A stretch of 64,000 nt of DNA from Pelosinus fermentans JBW45 (lineage in GTDB: Bacteria; Bacillota; Negativicutes; DSM-13327), in the NCBI RefSeq assembly GCF_000271665.2, contig NZ_CP010978.1, positions 3,626,501-3,690,500 of the forward strand, in the 5' to 3' direction. Below the pieces are notes generated by a model, which ran no database searches, had not been told where the DNA came from, and was given only the letters and a program-made list of their open reading frames with translations. Shown here one piece after another: positions 44,855 through 53,077 of the stretch. Both the position numbers and the translations under genes were made by a program. How positions within the stretch are numbered: position 1 is the stretch's first letter; the number at the start of each line of letters is the position of its first letter.

Positions 44855-46477
44855 TTACTCTTGCTTGCTATTACGAATTTCATTTCGATACTGATTTGGC
44901 GTCATTCCCATTGTCTGACGAAATACACGGCTAAAGTAGCTGGCATCTTGATATCCTACCTCTGCAGCAATTCGCACTGCCGTAAAATCAGGATTCTGGA
45001 GCATTTTCTTCGCTTTTTCAATTCTTACTTTCGTTAGAAAATCTACAAAATTATAACCTTTCTCTTGTTTGAAAAGCCTGCTAAAATAAAAAGGACTTAA
45101 ATGCACTGTTTGGGCAACTTCTTCTAAGGATATATTCCTATGATAGTTTTTTACAATATAATCACATGCTTTATTAATGACCCTAAGGTTCATACTGCTT
45201 CTATTTTCAAGCATATTGTCCATAAAATGATCCAAAGAAGCAAACAGCCATGCCTCTACCTGTGTTTTATTATTACACTCATGCAAGTGATTTATGCAGT
45301 TTAAATTCAATAGTGTTAATTGTTCTACATTGGCACCACCCTCCACCGCTGACCGAGACAATACAATCAACAATTCCAGCACACATGCTTTAATCGTATC
45401 CATATTAGCCTTACTGGCAAATATTCCATCTAACAATTCATGCAGTGCTTCTTTTGCTTGCTTACGATCACCGCATCGCACCTTGTCAAGCACATTTCGC
45501 TCATAGTGAAAAGGATAGTTAAAAGGTCCTGTAGTCAGATAGGGTACCTCCTCCACGTGAATGATCTGACTATCACCTAAATAAAACCGCTGCCGCTGCG
45601 CATGCAGAGCTTCTAAATAGGACTTATGAATTTCTCGTGGATCACTGTAATACCGCCCAATTCCGATGGTAATACTGATATTCATGGTTTGCGCAATACA
45701 CTCTTGTATATCAGCAGCAATTTTTTGTGCATTACTTTTTATTCTTTCTTCGCTTTCCACTTCAGCAAACCCTAATAAAACAATCAAATTGTCACTGCCA
45801 AAAGGGGTAACCAATGCATAATCACCAGCAACACTGCAAATAAGTTTGTGAATTTTTTGTTTAATCATTTGCTTTTCTAATTCACTATCGCTAGAGGTAA
45901 GCTGTTTAAAATTATCAACATCAATAACCAAGACTACACCAGGGTCTACTTTCATTCCCAAGAAACGAGATCGTTCTTGAAAATGCTCCATTTCTTTAAT
46001 ATTTCCGGAAATCAAATCATAGACAAAAGACATTTGAATAAAGGGAATGGCATCTTCTACACTTTTTCGCAAAGAAGCTTCTTCTTGTTTTTTTCGCTTC
46101 AATTCATCCACTTTTTGAATGGTAAGTTCTAAGGTATGCATAATGTCATCCGGGCGAACAGGCTTTAAGAGATATTCTACAACTCCAATCGTTAATGCTT
46201 GTTTTGCATAACTAAATTCATCAAAAGCCGTGAGCATGATGATTACAGTATCAGGCGATAAAGCACGAATGCGCTTTGCCGCTTCCAGCCCGTTCATTTC
46301 CGGCATACGGATATCCATTAAAACAATATCCGGCCTTTGCGCTGCAGCAATCTGAACAGCACTCTTTCCATCTCCCGTTTCGCCAATCACCTTAATGGCA
46401 GGACATTTTTGCGTAACAATAAAGTGTAAGGCCTGTCTTTCTAATTGTTCATCATCTACAATCAATAATGTATACAT
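44855..46477 (-). CDS. Response regulator with AraC-type DNA-binding domain
   Basis: 540 residues: receiver domain at 1-120 with phosphorylation site D55 in IVLMDIRMPEMNG; a middle region (about 160-300) resembling a degenerate GGDEF-like domain (VVLVIDVDNFKQL); and a C-terminal AraC double helix-turn-helix (about 435-535, ending YQDASYFSRVFRQTMGMTPNQYR). It is encoded 24 bases after the PocR-domain kinase and directly upstream of the pdu operon, so it is the probable activator of pdu transcription. Confidence 0.93.
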   Translation of the reverse strand: MYTLLIVDDEQLERQALHFIVTQKCPAIKVIGETGDGKSAVQIAAAQRPDIVLMDIRMPEMNGLEAAKRIRALSPDTVIIMLTAFDEFSYAKQALTIGVVEYLLKPVRPDDIMHTLELTIQKVDELKRKKQEEASLRKSVEDAIPFIQMSFVYDLISGNIKEMEHFQERSRFLGMKVDPGVVLVIDVDNFKQLTSSDSELEKQMIKQKIHKLICSVAGDYALVTPFGSDNLIVLLGFAEVESEERIKSNAQKIAADIQECIAQTMNISITIGIGRYYSDPREIHKSYLEALHAQRQRFYLGDSQIIHVEEVPYLTTGPFNYPFHYERNVLDKVRCGDRKQAKEALHELLDGIFASKANMDTIKACVLELLIVLSRSAVEGGANVEQLTLLNLNCINHLHECNNKTQVEAWLFASLDHFMDNMLENRSSMNLRVINKACDYIVKNYHRNISLEEVAQTVHLSPFYFSRLFKQEKGYNFVDFLTKVRIEKAKKMLQNPDFTAVRIAAEVGYQDASYFSRVFRQTMGMTPNQYRNEIRNSKQE

Positions 46478-46501
46478 ACTTTTCTCCTTGCTGCACTGCT
46501 C

Positions 46502-47713
46502 TTACATTGGACTGTAGGGAAGGCGGATGTAAATGCTCGTCCCTTCTCCTAGTTTACTTTCCATCGTAAGGCCGTATTCATTACCGAAGTAATGCTGAAT
46601 TCGCTTATGAACATTAATAATTCCCAAGCCTGTCGTCTGCCCATGAATTTGTTTACGTTTTTCCTCACGAAAAATAGCTGCAACTTCCTCGGATGATATG
46701 CCAATACCAGTATCCTTGACAATAAGAATAACCTGTTCCCCCTCAAGTCGCCCACTAATATGAACCACTCCACCTTCCACCTTACTTTCCAGTCCGTGAA
46801 TAATGGCATTCTCCACTAAAGGTTGAAGAGTCAGAGGAGGAATTTTCATTTCCATAACGGACACATCCACATCAATATAGGTCTGTATACGTTCGCCAAA
46901 ACGCATCTTCTGAATCAGCAAATAATCTTTTATGGATTTTACTTCTTGTTCTAAGGTTCTTAATATTTCTATATCCCGCAAATTATTACGTAACAAATCA
47001 GATAAAGCATAGACTACTTCCTGAGTCTGAGTCGCTCCCTCCAGCATTGCTAAACGAGCTATAGTATTTAAGGTATTAAATAAAAAATGCGGGTTGACCT
47101 GAGATTGCAGTGCTTTTAATTCCGTAGCACGAAGCATTGTTTCTAATTCTGCCTTGGCCTTTATCTCTTTTACAAGGTGCTTGCCCGCAAGATTGGCCAC
47201 ACCAATTTCTACAATATAATTTGACATAATGTAGATTAGATCAGCTGCCGCCTTTATGCGTTTTTCCGGCACGACTTCCACGATATCAAAAAATTCGGAT
47301 AATCTTGCTTCCTCTAGTCCCAAATCCTCTGTACAGCAAAACATATTACTTTTAACATCATTATCTTCCTGCAGCAAAATAACTTGTCCTGCGAGAAATG
47401 CACCAATATATTGATTCTCTACAACTATAGGAGCCGCTAAATCCGTCAAGCCAGCATGACATGTATACACAAAAGGTTTCTGGTTACGGCGTCCGCCCTT
47501 ATCATCACATTGCACACATCGAGTTAACCCTTGAGGAAGAGAACGAACATAGCTGCAAAATTTCGTAAAATTACTGGGTTTCGTAATCGGATTACCTTCA
47601 GGATCAACAATCACTGCCGCCAATCCAGTTGCTTCAGAGAATTTATCTTGTATCTCTTGTAAAATTTGAGTATTGACAATTTCGCCTAAGGTAAATCGAT
47701 TTAATGCTTGCAC
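46502..47713 (-). CDS. PocR-domain sensor histidine kinase (LytS/YesM type)
   Basis: 403 residues from GTG at 47711-47713 (GGGGAGG seven bases upstream). The N-terminal PocR ligand-binding domain (about 10-160) has the cysteine-rich core CSYVRSLPQGLTRCVQCDDKGG and YTCHAGLTDLAAPIVVENQYIGAFLAGQV. The C-terminal kinase shows the His-kinase box LQSQVNPHFLFNTLNT and ATPase motifs IVKDTGIGIS and GLGIINVHKRIQ. No membrane segment, so it senses a cytoplasmic ligand, presumably 1,2-propanediol or glycerol as for Salmonella PocR. Confidence 0.93.
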   Translation of the reverse strand: MQALNRFTLGEIVNTQILQEIQDKFSEATGLAAVIVDPEGNPITKPSNFTKFCSYVRSLPQGLTRCVQCDDKGGRRNQKPFVYTCHAGLTDLAAPIVVENQYIGAFLAGQVILLQEDNDVKSNMFCCTEDLGLEEARLSEFFDIVEVVPEKRIKAAADLIYIMSNYIVEIGVANLAGKHLVKEIKAKAELETMLRATELKALQSQVNPHFLFNTLNTIARLAMLEGATQTQEVVYALSDLLRNNLRDIEILRTLEQEVKSIKDYLLIQKMRFGERIQTYIDVDVSVMEMKIPPLTLQPLVENAIIHGLESKVEGGVVHISGRLEGEQVILIVKDTGIGISSEEVAAIFREEKRKQIHGQTTGLGIINVHKRIQHYFGNEYGLTMESKLGEGTSIYIRLPYSPM

Positions 47714-47741
47714 TCGCAATCCTCCCCTTATCAAAACTTCT

Positions 47742-47770
47742 ATACTATATCATTTTGTTGTATCATCCAA
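47742..47770 (-). promoter_or_regulatory. Candidate promoter of the sensor kinase/regulator genes
   Basis: Minus-strand TTGGAT (47770-47765), 17-base spacer, TAGTAT (47747-47742). A start near 47735 would give a leader of about 20 bases to the GTG. Confidence 0.45.
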
Positions 47771-47823
47771 TGACCAAACCACTCCAAGATCCCATCTTTG
47801 ACAAGCGGGGTTTTAGAGCGGCA
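47771..47823. repeat. Dispersed palindromic repeat, copy 3
   Basis: Related to 32344-32402 and 36493-36551: GACCAAACCACTCCAAGATC on the left and GGGGTTTTAGAGCGG on the right around CCATCTTTGACAAGCGG. It abuts the -35 box of the kinase promoter. The remaining bases to 47973 show no gene. Confidence 0.6.
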
Positions 47824-47973
47824 GCATCTTTTGATAATATGACTTCATGCAGCTAATGTGAAAAATATCAGCTGAATTAAGCCATCCTTAACATGATAAG
47901 TATTAGATAAAAGGGAAAGCAGTTCCTGCAAACAGCAATATTTTACTATGTTACAGCAAACAAAGACAATATA

Positions 47974-49008
47974 CTATACGGCAGTAGTCTGTGCTGACGC
48001 AGGTTGACTTAGTACAAAATCTGAAAGTCTTGCCATATTTTGCATGGTGTATGACATGGTTTTCAGCATAGAGACCATTAGAATCGCGCCTGTCCCCTCA
48101 CCTAAAGCCATGTTGGCATGAATAATCACATCATCAACCGGAATATTGCCCAACAATAGCGAATAAGCCATACCTGGTTCTTTTGACATATGAGAAGGAA
48201 TCCCGTACTTTTCAATTGTATTGTCTATACGAAATGCACAAGCATAGGCTACTGCTGTAATAAATCCATCGATTACAAAAGGAACTCCTAGTTTTGCACA
48301 TTGCAGCATTCCAGAACAAATACCTACAATGTCAAACCCTCCTACACAGCGTAAAATATCTTCTACTTTTTGCATTTTATTTTTATGACACTCTACACCT
48401 TTTGCTACTATATTTCGCTTATGCTTTAAGAATTCGCTGCTGCTCAATCCTGCTCCATAGCCAACAATGAATTCCGGCGGCATTCCCGTAAGAGCATGTA
48501 AAACAGCCGACGAGGTTGTCGTATTGCCAATCCCCATTTCACCAAAAGAGAAGATATTCACTCCTTCCCGCTGCACAAGATCTGCTACCACTTCTTTTCC
48601 AACCGCCCAAGCCCGATCAAATTCTTCTTGCGTCATAGCCTCTTCTTTCATAAAATTTTTCGTTCCAAAGGCTACTTTATGATGAATGCCAGCTTCTTGC
48701 GCATTATTAATACCAATGTCAATCACGCTGTAAGGTATTTGATTACATTGGCAAAAACAACTTATCGTCGCTTTGCCGTCTGCCATATTCTTGGCTTGCA
48801 GATAGGTAATTTCCCCAGGGTAATTGACAACACCTTCTTCAATAATTCCATTATCAGCCGCAAAGATGATATGATGCGGTTTCATCTCTGAGTGAATTTC
48901 TCCCCATGCCAATATTACTTTCTTGAGGTGTTTCTCTAATTTTCCTAAACTCTGAGGTGGCTTAGCCGCCCCATTCAGCAATTCATCAACTCTGGCTTCC
49001 AAATCCAT
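47974..49008 (-). CDS. cobT: Nicotinate-nucleotide:dimethylbenzimidazole phosphoribosyltransferase
   Basis: CobT, 344 residues, making alpha-ribazole phosphate for the lower ligand of cobalamin. Signature segments: AAKPPQSLGKLEKHL, FAADNGIIEEGVVNYPGEIT, FGEMGIGNTTTSSAVLHAL and the C-terminal glutamate region ALGEGTGAILMV. Start is ATG at 49006-49008 after TTAGGAGGGG; the upstream part of the open frame runs through a repeat. It lies downstream of a cobalamin riboswitch and beside the B12-dependent pdu genes. Confidence 0.96.
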   Translation of the reverse strand: MDLEARVDELLNGAAKPPQSLGKLEKHLKKVILAWGEIHSEMKPHHIIFAADNGIIEEGVVNYPGEITYLQAKNMADGKATISCFCQCNQIPYSVIDIGINNAQEAGIHHKVAFGTKNFMKEEAMTQEEFDRAWAVGKEVVADLVQREGVNIFSFGEMGIGNTTTSSAVLHALTGMPPEFIVGYGAGLSSSEFLKHKRNIVAKGVECHKNKMQKVEDILRCVGGFDIVGICSGMLQCAKLGVPFVIDGFITAVAYACAFRIDNTIEKYGIPSHMSKEPGMAYSLLLGNIPVDDVIIHANMALGEGTGAILMVSMLKTMSYTMQNMARLSDFVLSQPASAQTTAV

Positions 49009-49068
49009 ATCTACCCCTCCTAAAATTATAATAGATAAGAAAAACGCTACTAAAACAGAAAACGAATC

Positions 49069-49129
49069 GGAACCACAAAGGCGCAAAGGACACAAAGGGC
49101 ATCAGCGGCATTGTGCCTTTGTGGTTCGA
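49069..49129. repeat. Palindromic repeat (AACCACAAAGGCGCAAAGG type)
   Basis: Inverted repeat GAACCACAAAGGCGCAA / TTGTGCCTTTGTGGTTC with internal CAAAGGACACAAAGG, in the cobT leader. It is related in layout to the elements at 52475-52570 and 57841-57926. Confidence 0.65.
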
Positions 49130-49203
49130 AAATCTCATCTTTTTCACACCTAAAACTTCTACTCTTTATGTTCAACATTTCCTCTAATTTCTGATATTCA
49201 AAC

Positions 49204-49232
49204 ACAAAAAAACCTAGCCCAAAAGGCTAGGT
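49204..49232 (-). terminator. Intrinsic terminator downstream of the cobalamin riboswitch
   Basis: Stem ACCTAGCC/GGCTAGGT with loop TTTTG, followed by TTTTTT on the minus strand. It is the likely expression platform of the riboswitch before cobT. Confidence 0.85.
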
Positions 49233-49269
49233 ATTTTATATAAAAATCCCATCCTTCTGGCATTACCCC

Positions 49270-49471
49270 TTACGCGAGGGTAGATGACAGCCATAACAGG
49301 CAGGTCTCCTGACTTACGGATCTTTAAAATTCCTGCGCCTTCCTGGTTTCCCAGTGGCATTTGCAGGACTTTCTCCCCGATTACAGTGGCGCGACCGCGT
49401 CGTTTAAGGAATATACTTCCCTTCCGAACTTCCCTATTCTCCTCTAGTTAAAGAGGCACCTGTTTGGTGGC
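49270..49471 (-). ncRNA. Cobalamin riboswitch
   Basis: Minus-strand order of conserved blocks: GCCACCAAACAGGTGCC opening, GGGAA..., GCCACTGTAATCGGGGAG, AAGTCCTGC, GCCACTGGGAAACCAGGAAGGC, and the B12-box AAGTCAGGAGACCTGCCTG. Followed by an intrinsic terminator and then cobT, so B12 should switch cobT off. Confidence 0.93.
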
Positions 49472-49583
49472 AATTTATTCTGTTATCACAATAGTACTAC
49501 AGTTTATCTCATTCTCCTATCCACTATTCGCAGATGAGCAATATAATCAAGTAGTTCGTTAAAAAAATCCCATTTAGCCTGCA

Positions 49584-50195
49584 TCAAATATCTTTAACGT
49601 GCCAAGTGTCATTCACTAACGATACTACTGCCCGATTATCAATATACTCAATTATATTGATTGCCGAACTATCCTGGCGCATTGACCATATTTTATCTAA
49701 ACCGATTCCCAATGCAGCACAAAGCAGCACTCTCATCGTTCCACCGTGGGAAACAAGCACAATGGTCTGCTCTTGATGCTTTGCAATACACTCTTGCAGT
49801 GAGCGAGTTACACGCTGTTTAACAACTTGAAAGCTTTCCCCTTGAGGCGGACCGATTTCACCTGGCTTAGAATACATCGCAGTTAAGATTTCTGACCAAT
49901 CTGCCATAATCTCTTGATACGTAAGTCCTTCCCAAATGCCAAAATTAATTTCGCGAAATTCCGGCTTAGTTATAACGGGCAATCCATGATAATCAGCAAT
50001 AGCCTCAGCAGTCTGCTGTGCTCGCAGTAAATCGCTGCTATAGATTGCGCTTATTTTTTCATTCGCTAAGCGTTTTGCTACTAAATTTCCTTGTCTTATT
50101 CCTCTTTCATTTAATGAAATATCGCTATGCCCTTGATATTTCCCCTCTTGATTCCAAGAAGTCTGACCGTGGCGCACAAAAATTACCCTAGTCAA
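49584..50195 (-). CDS. cobC: Histidine phosphatase, probable alpha-ribazole phosphatase
   Basis: Phosphoglycerate-mutase-fold phosphatase of 203 residues with the phospho-histidine motif FVRHGQTSWN at the N-terminus and VSHGGTMRVLL near the C-terminus. Located next to cobS and upstream of the riboswitch and cobT, so dephosphorylation of alpha-ribazole 5'-phosphate (or of adenosylcobalamin 5'-phosphate) is likely. The start is TTG at 50193-50195, five bases after GAAGGTG. Many relatives have other substrates, so context carries the call. Confidence 0.85.
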   Translation of the reverse strand: MTRVIFVRHGQTSWNQEGKYQGHSDISLNERGIRQGNLVAKRLANEKISAIYSSDLLRAQQTAEAIADYHGLPVITKPEFREINFGIWEGLTYQEIMADWSEILTAMYSKPGEIGPPQGESFQVVKQRVTRSLQECIAKHQEQTIVLVSHGGTMRVLLCAALGIGLDKIWSMRQDSSAINIIEYIDNRAVVSLVNDTWHVKDI

Positions 50196-50213
50196 GGAAT
50201 CACCTTCTTTCCC

Positions 50214-50972
50214 CTATGAATAGATAATGAATACCAACAAGGTAACAATTTCCGTCAGTTCAATCGTCGCCCCATATACATCCCCTGTTAAACCGCCGAG
50301 ACGTTTACTGACATATTCAGAAAGAAGAAACGCAAAACCTATACTGATAACTCCACTTACGATTACAATTTTACCCAAAGGAATTAGCAGCAGCGCTGCT
50401 AATATTCCGGCCACATAAAGGGTATACTTATGTGAAGATTGATAAAATGCCTTTCCTAGCCCTTCCGGCCTGGCATAAGGATAGAATGTAATCGGAATGA
50501 CAACGGCTGTCCGTCCTACAATTGGCATAACTAAAACGGCTAAGGGTAACAACTTAGGATCCATATCCATAAGCAAAGAATATTTTACAAAGATTAACAG
50601 ACAAAAAGACATTGCACCAAAAGCACCGACTCTGCTGTCTTTCATAATCTCTAACATTTTTTCACGAGGTTTTCCTGAAAAAACACCGTCAATGGTGTCC
50701 ATTAACCCATCACAGTGTAAACCCCCTGTCAATATGATTTCAAACAAGATCAATCCGATTGCCAGAAGGTGCATCGGTATCTTTACTCCCAGAAGCCCTT
50801 GCGCTCCATATACAATCCCAGCTAAAAGCAAACCAATAATCCCGCCAATAAGCGGGAAATATTTAACACTCTGACTGAAGCTATTTGGCGACCATTGGGT
50901 TTGTGCTTTGATTGGAATTCGTGTCAAAAATTGAAACCCGGTAATAAAATCGCCAATCACATTTCCAAACAA
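50214..50972 (-). CDS. cobS: Adenosylcobinamide-GDP ribazoletransferase (cobalamin synthase)
   Basis: Polytopic membrane protein joining adenosylcobinamide-GDP and alpha-ribazole. Segments GFQFLTRIPI, YFPLIGGIIGLLLAG, LHCDGLMDTIDGVFSG and MKDSRVGAFGAM are family hallmarks. I prefer TTG at 50970-50972, eight bases after AGGGAGG; the ATG at 50988-50990 or the one at 51018-51020 are possible but lack a proper site. Ends 19 bases before cobC. Confidence 0.92.
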   Translation of the reverse strand: MFGNVIGDFITGFQFLTRIPIKAQTQWSPNSFSQSVKYFPLIGGIIGLLLAGIVYGAQGLLGVKIPMHLLAIGLILFEIILTGGLHCDGLMDTIDGVFSGKPREKMLEIMKDSRVGAFGAMSFCLLIFVKYSLLMDMDPKLLPLAVLVMPIVGRTAVVIPITFYPYARPEGLGKAFYQSSHKYTLYVAGILAALLLIPLGKIVIVSGVISIGFAFLLSEYVSKRLGGLTGDVYGATIELTEIVTLLVFIIYS

Positions 50973-51272
50973 ACTTTTTGCCTCCCTCATACCTTGCTGC
51001 ACTTTCCATATAATAATCATTCCGTAACGTGAAGTTTCTTTCCTTCTTACATTTAGACATTTAGCAATTTTTTTTCGTAAGATGTTAATAAAATTCCATA
51101 ATCTGATTTACTCTTGCAACTGGCAAAGTAAAATCATATATAGGTTCTCCCTTGTTATCTTGTATTGATTTATTGCTCAATCACCAAAACTAGCCATAAT
51201 AACCCTTGCTGAAATAAAATAGCAATGTTATGGTTATTTTAACTACGCTGATATAAGGAGGTTAAGAAAAAT

Positions 51273-52433
51273 ATGAACAAAAAAGTCATTGAATATTTTA
51301 TGACACCTATAAGCATTTTAGGCGTTGGCTGTTTGGATCAAATCGTAAACTATATAAAGCCTATGTCATTTCGCAAGGCTCTTATTGTAAGCGATAAAAT
51401 ACTAGTGGAAATGAAATTAATTGATAAATTAACAGATGTTTTAAAAAGTGCGGGTGTATTTTACATCATCCATGATGATGTTTCCCCTAATCCAACAATC
51501 CCGCAAGTGGATTATGGCTTAAAATTGTTTCAGGATAATGGTTGTGATTTTCTGATTTCCTTTGGCGGAGGTTCACCTCATGACTGCGCTAAAGCCATTG
51601 CTTTACTTGCAACTAATGGAGGGGAGATCAAGAACTACGTAGGACTTAATAAATCCAAGAAGACCTCCGCTCCTTTAATTGCCATCAATACAACTGCCGG
51701 CACGGGCAGCGAATTGACTCGGTTTTGTGTCATTACGGATGAAAAAAATCACATTAAAATGACAATTACCGATTGGCATGTAACACCGATTATTGCCGTA
51801 AATGATGCAGAACTGATGTTAGGAATGCCGCCCGGTCTTACTGCTGCTACAGGAATGGATGCATTGACTCATGCGATTGAAGCCTATGTATCTACCAATG
51901 CCACCCCTGTCACAGATTGTAAAGCTCTAAAAGCCATTGAACTGATTGCGGGTTATCTTAAAACTGCCTTTTTAAATGGCAGTGATATACATGCAAGAGA
52001 AATGATGGTTTATGCCGAATATTTGGCTGGAATTGCCTTTAATAATGCCAGCTTAGGTTATGTACATGCTCTAGCACACCAACTAGGCGGAATGTATAAC
52101 TTGCCCCATGGTTTAGCCAATTCGATCATGCTGCCTTATGTTGTCGACTATAATCGACATGCTGTCCCTCATCACTATGCTGCCATTGCCCGCGCTTTAG
52201 GTAAGGATACTAAAGATCTATCTGACGAATCTGCGGCTTTGCTGGCAGTAACAGCAATTAAAGAACTAACTCAGGATCTTAAGATCCCTAAAACCCTTTC
52301 TGAAGTAAGGGGATTTAATAAAAAAGATATTCCAACTCTTGCAGCAAACGCTCTCAAAGACATTTGCTGCGTAACCAATCCTCGCCAAGGTCCTCAGGAG
52401 GAAATTGAAGGTATCCTCAGATCCGCCATCTAA
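51273..52433 (+). CDS. Iron-containing alcohol dehydrogenase
   Basis: Group III (iron-dependent) alcohol dehydrogenase of 386 residues, close in type to 1,3-propanediol dehydrogenase and lactaldehyde reductase. NAD-binding GGGSPHDCAKA, TTAGTGSELTRFCVI, and metal ligands in GMDALTHAIEAYVS, LAHQLGGMYNLPHGLANSIMLP. AAGGAGG precedes the ATG. The pdu operon lacks pduQ, the propanol dehydrogenase, and this gene stands beside pduN, so it may fill that role by reducing propionaldehyde (or 3-hydroxypropionaldehyde). It has no obvious N-terminal encapsulation helix. The 250 bases upstream hold a hairpin (CCATAA/TTATGG) but no clear promoter. Confidence 0.9.
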   Translation: MNKKVIEYFMTPISILGVGCLDQIVNYIKPMSFRKALIVSDKILVEMKLIDKLTDVLKSAGVFYIIHDDVSPNPTIPQVDYGLKLFQDNGCDFLISFGGGSPHDCAKAIALLATNGGEIKNYVGLNKSKKTSAPLIAINTTAGTGSELTRFCVITDEKNHIKMTITDWHVTPIIAVNDAELMLGMPPGLTAATGMDALTHAIEAYVSTNATPVTDCKALKAIELIAGYLKTAFLNGSDIHAREMMVYAEYLAGIAFNNASLGYVHALAHQLGGMYNLPHGLANSIMLPYVVDYNRHAVPHHYAAIARALGKDTKDLSDESAALLAVTAIKELTQDLKIPKTLSEVRGFNKKDIPTLAANALKDICCVTNPRQGPQEEIEGILRSAI

Positions 52434-52474
52434 GGAAAATACTCGCCTCTTTTTAAAATATTGAAGACATAATT

Positions 52475-52570
52475 GAACCACAGAGGCGCAGAGAACACAG
52501 AGAAAAGATAGATAGGGTAAAAGTACTCTCTTTCGTGTATTCTCTGTGTCCTCTGTGCTCTCTGCGGTTA
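52475..52570. repeat. Palindromic MITE-like repeat (AACCACAGAGGCGCAGAG type)
   Basis: Outer ends GAACCACAGAGGCGCAGAG and CTCTGTGCTCTCTGCGGTT form a long imperfect hairpin. The inner part AACACAGAGAAAAGATAGAT matches the inverse of the element at 57841-57926. The rest of the 52434-52762 gap is AT-rich and shows no gene. Confidence 0.75.
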
Positions 52571-52762
52571 AAAACGTTCTCCTTTAAAAACTTATACTTA
52601 TAAAAATATCATTTCCAATGTAATCCCTTTTATGTTCATAATTGCAAAACAATAATATTCCATGGTGACACAAAATAATACAAAGGGAATTGTAATCTTT
52701 TATCCAATAAAGACAATAGATACGGAAAAGACTAAATCGAAAACGGACTGGGAGGAAATTTT

Positions 52763-53065
52763 ATGTGGCTTGGCAAAGTGGTAGGAACAGTTGTAGCCCC
52801 GACCAAAAATGAAAGTTTAATTGGTAATAAATTGTTAGTGGTTCAACCCTTAAATTTAGACGGAATGAACACCATCAGCCTGCAAGTTGCTGTAGATACT
52901 GTAGGAGCAGGCAATAGCGATACGGTGTTAGTATCTACTGGAAGCTCTGCACGACGGGTAATGAACAACGACAATAGTGCAGTTGACGCAGCCATTGTCG
53001 GAATTGTAGAAAATATCGATTTAGAAGGTATTTCTAAAGCACAATATTGGGTGCAAAAAGGCTAA
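52763..53065 (+). CDS. pduN: Microcompartment vertex protein (EutN/CcmL family), PduN
   Basis: Pentameric BMC vertex protein of 100 residues: MWLGKVVGTVVAPTKNESLIGNKLLVVQPL at the start and DTVLVSTGSSARRVM in the middle are the EutN/CcmL hallmarks. It caps the corners of the shell. No pduN is found in the pdu operon at 30406-44546, so this isolated copy, 8 kb away on the opposite strand, is the obvious supplier. Site GGGAGG precedes the ATG; corA-like gene follows after 12 bases. Confidence 0.93.
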   Translation: MWLGKVVGTVVAPTKNESLIGNKLLVVQPLNLDGMNTISLQVAVDTVGAGNSDTVLVSTGSSARRVMNNDNSAVDAAIVGIVENIDLEGISKAQYWVQKG

Positions 53066-53077
53066 TAGGAGAAGAAT

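Noticed and set aside
49069-49129. CRISPR or tandem repeats
   Set aside because: The CAAAGG units are part of one imperfect palindrome, not regularly spaced repeats with spacers.
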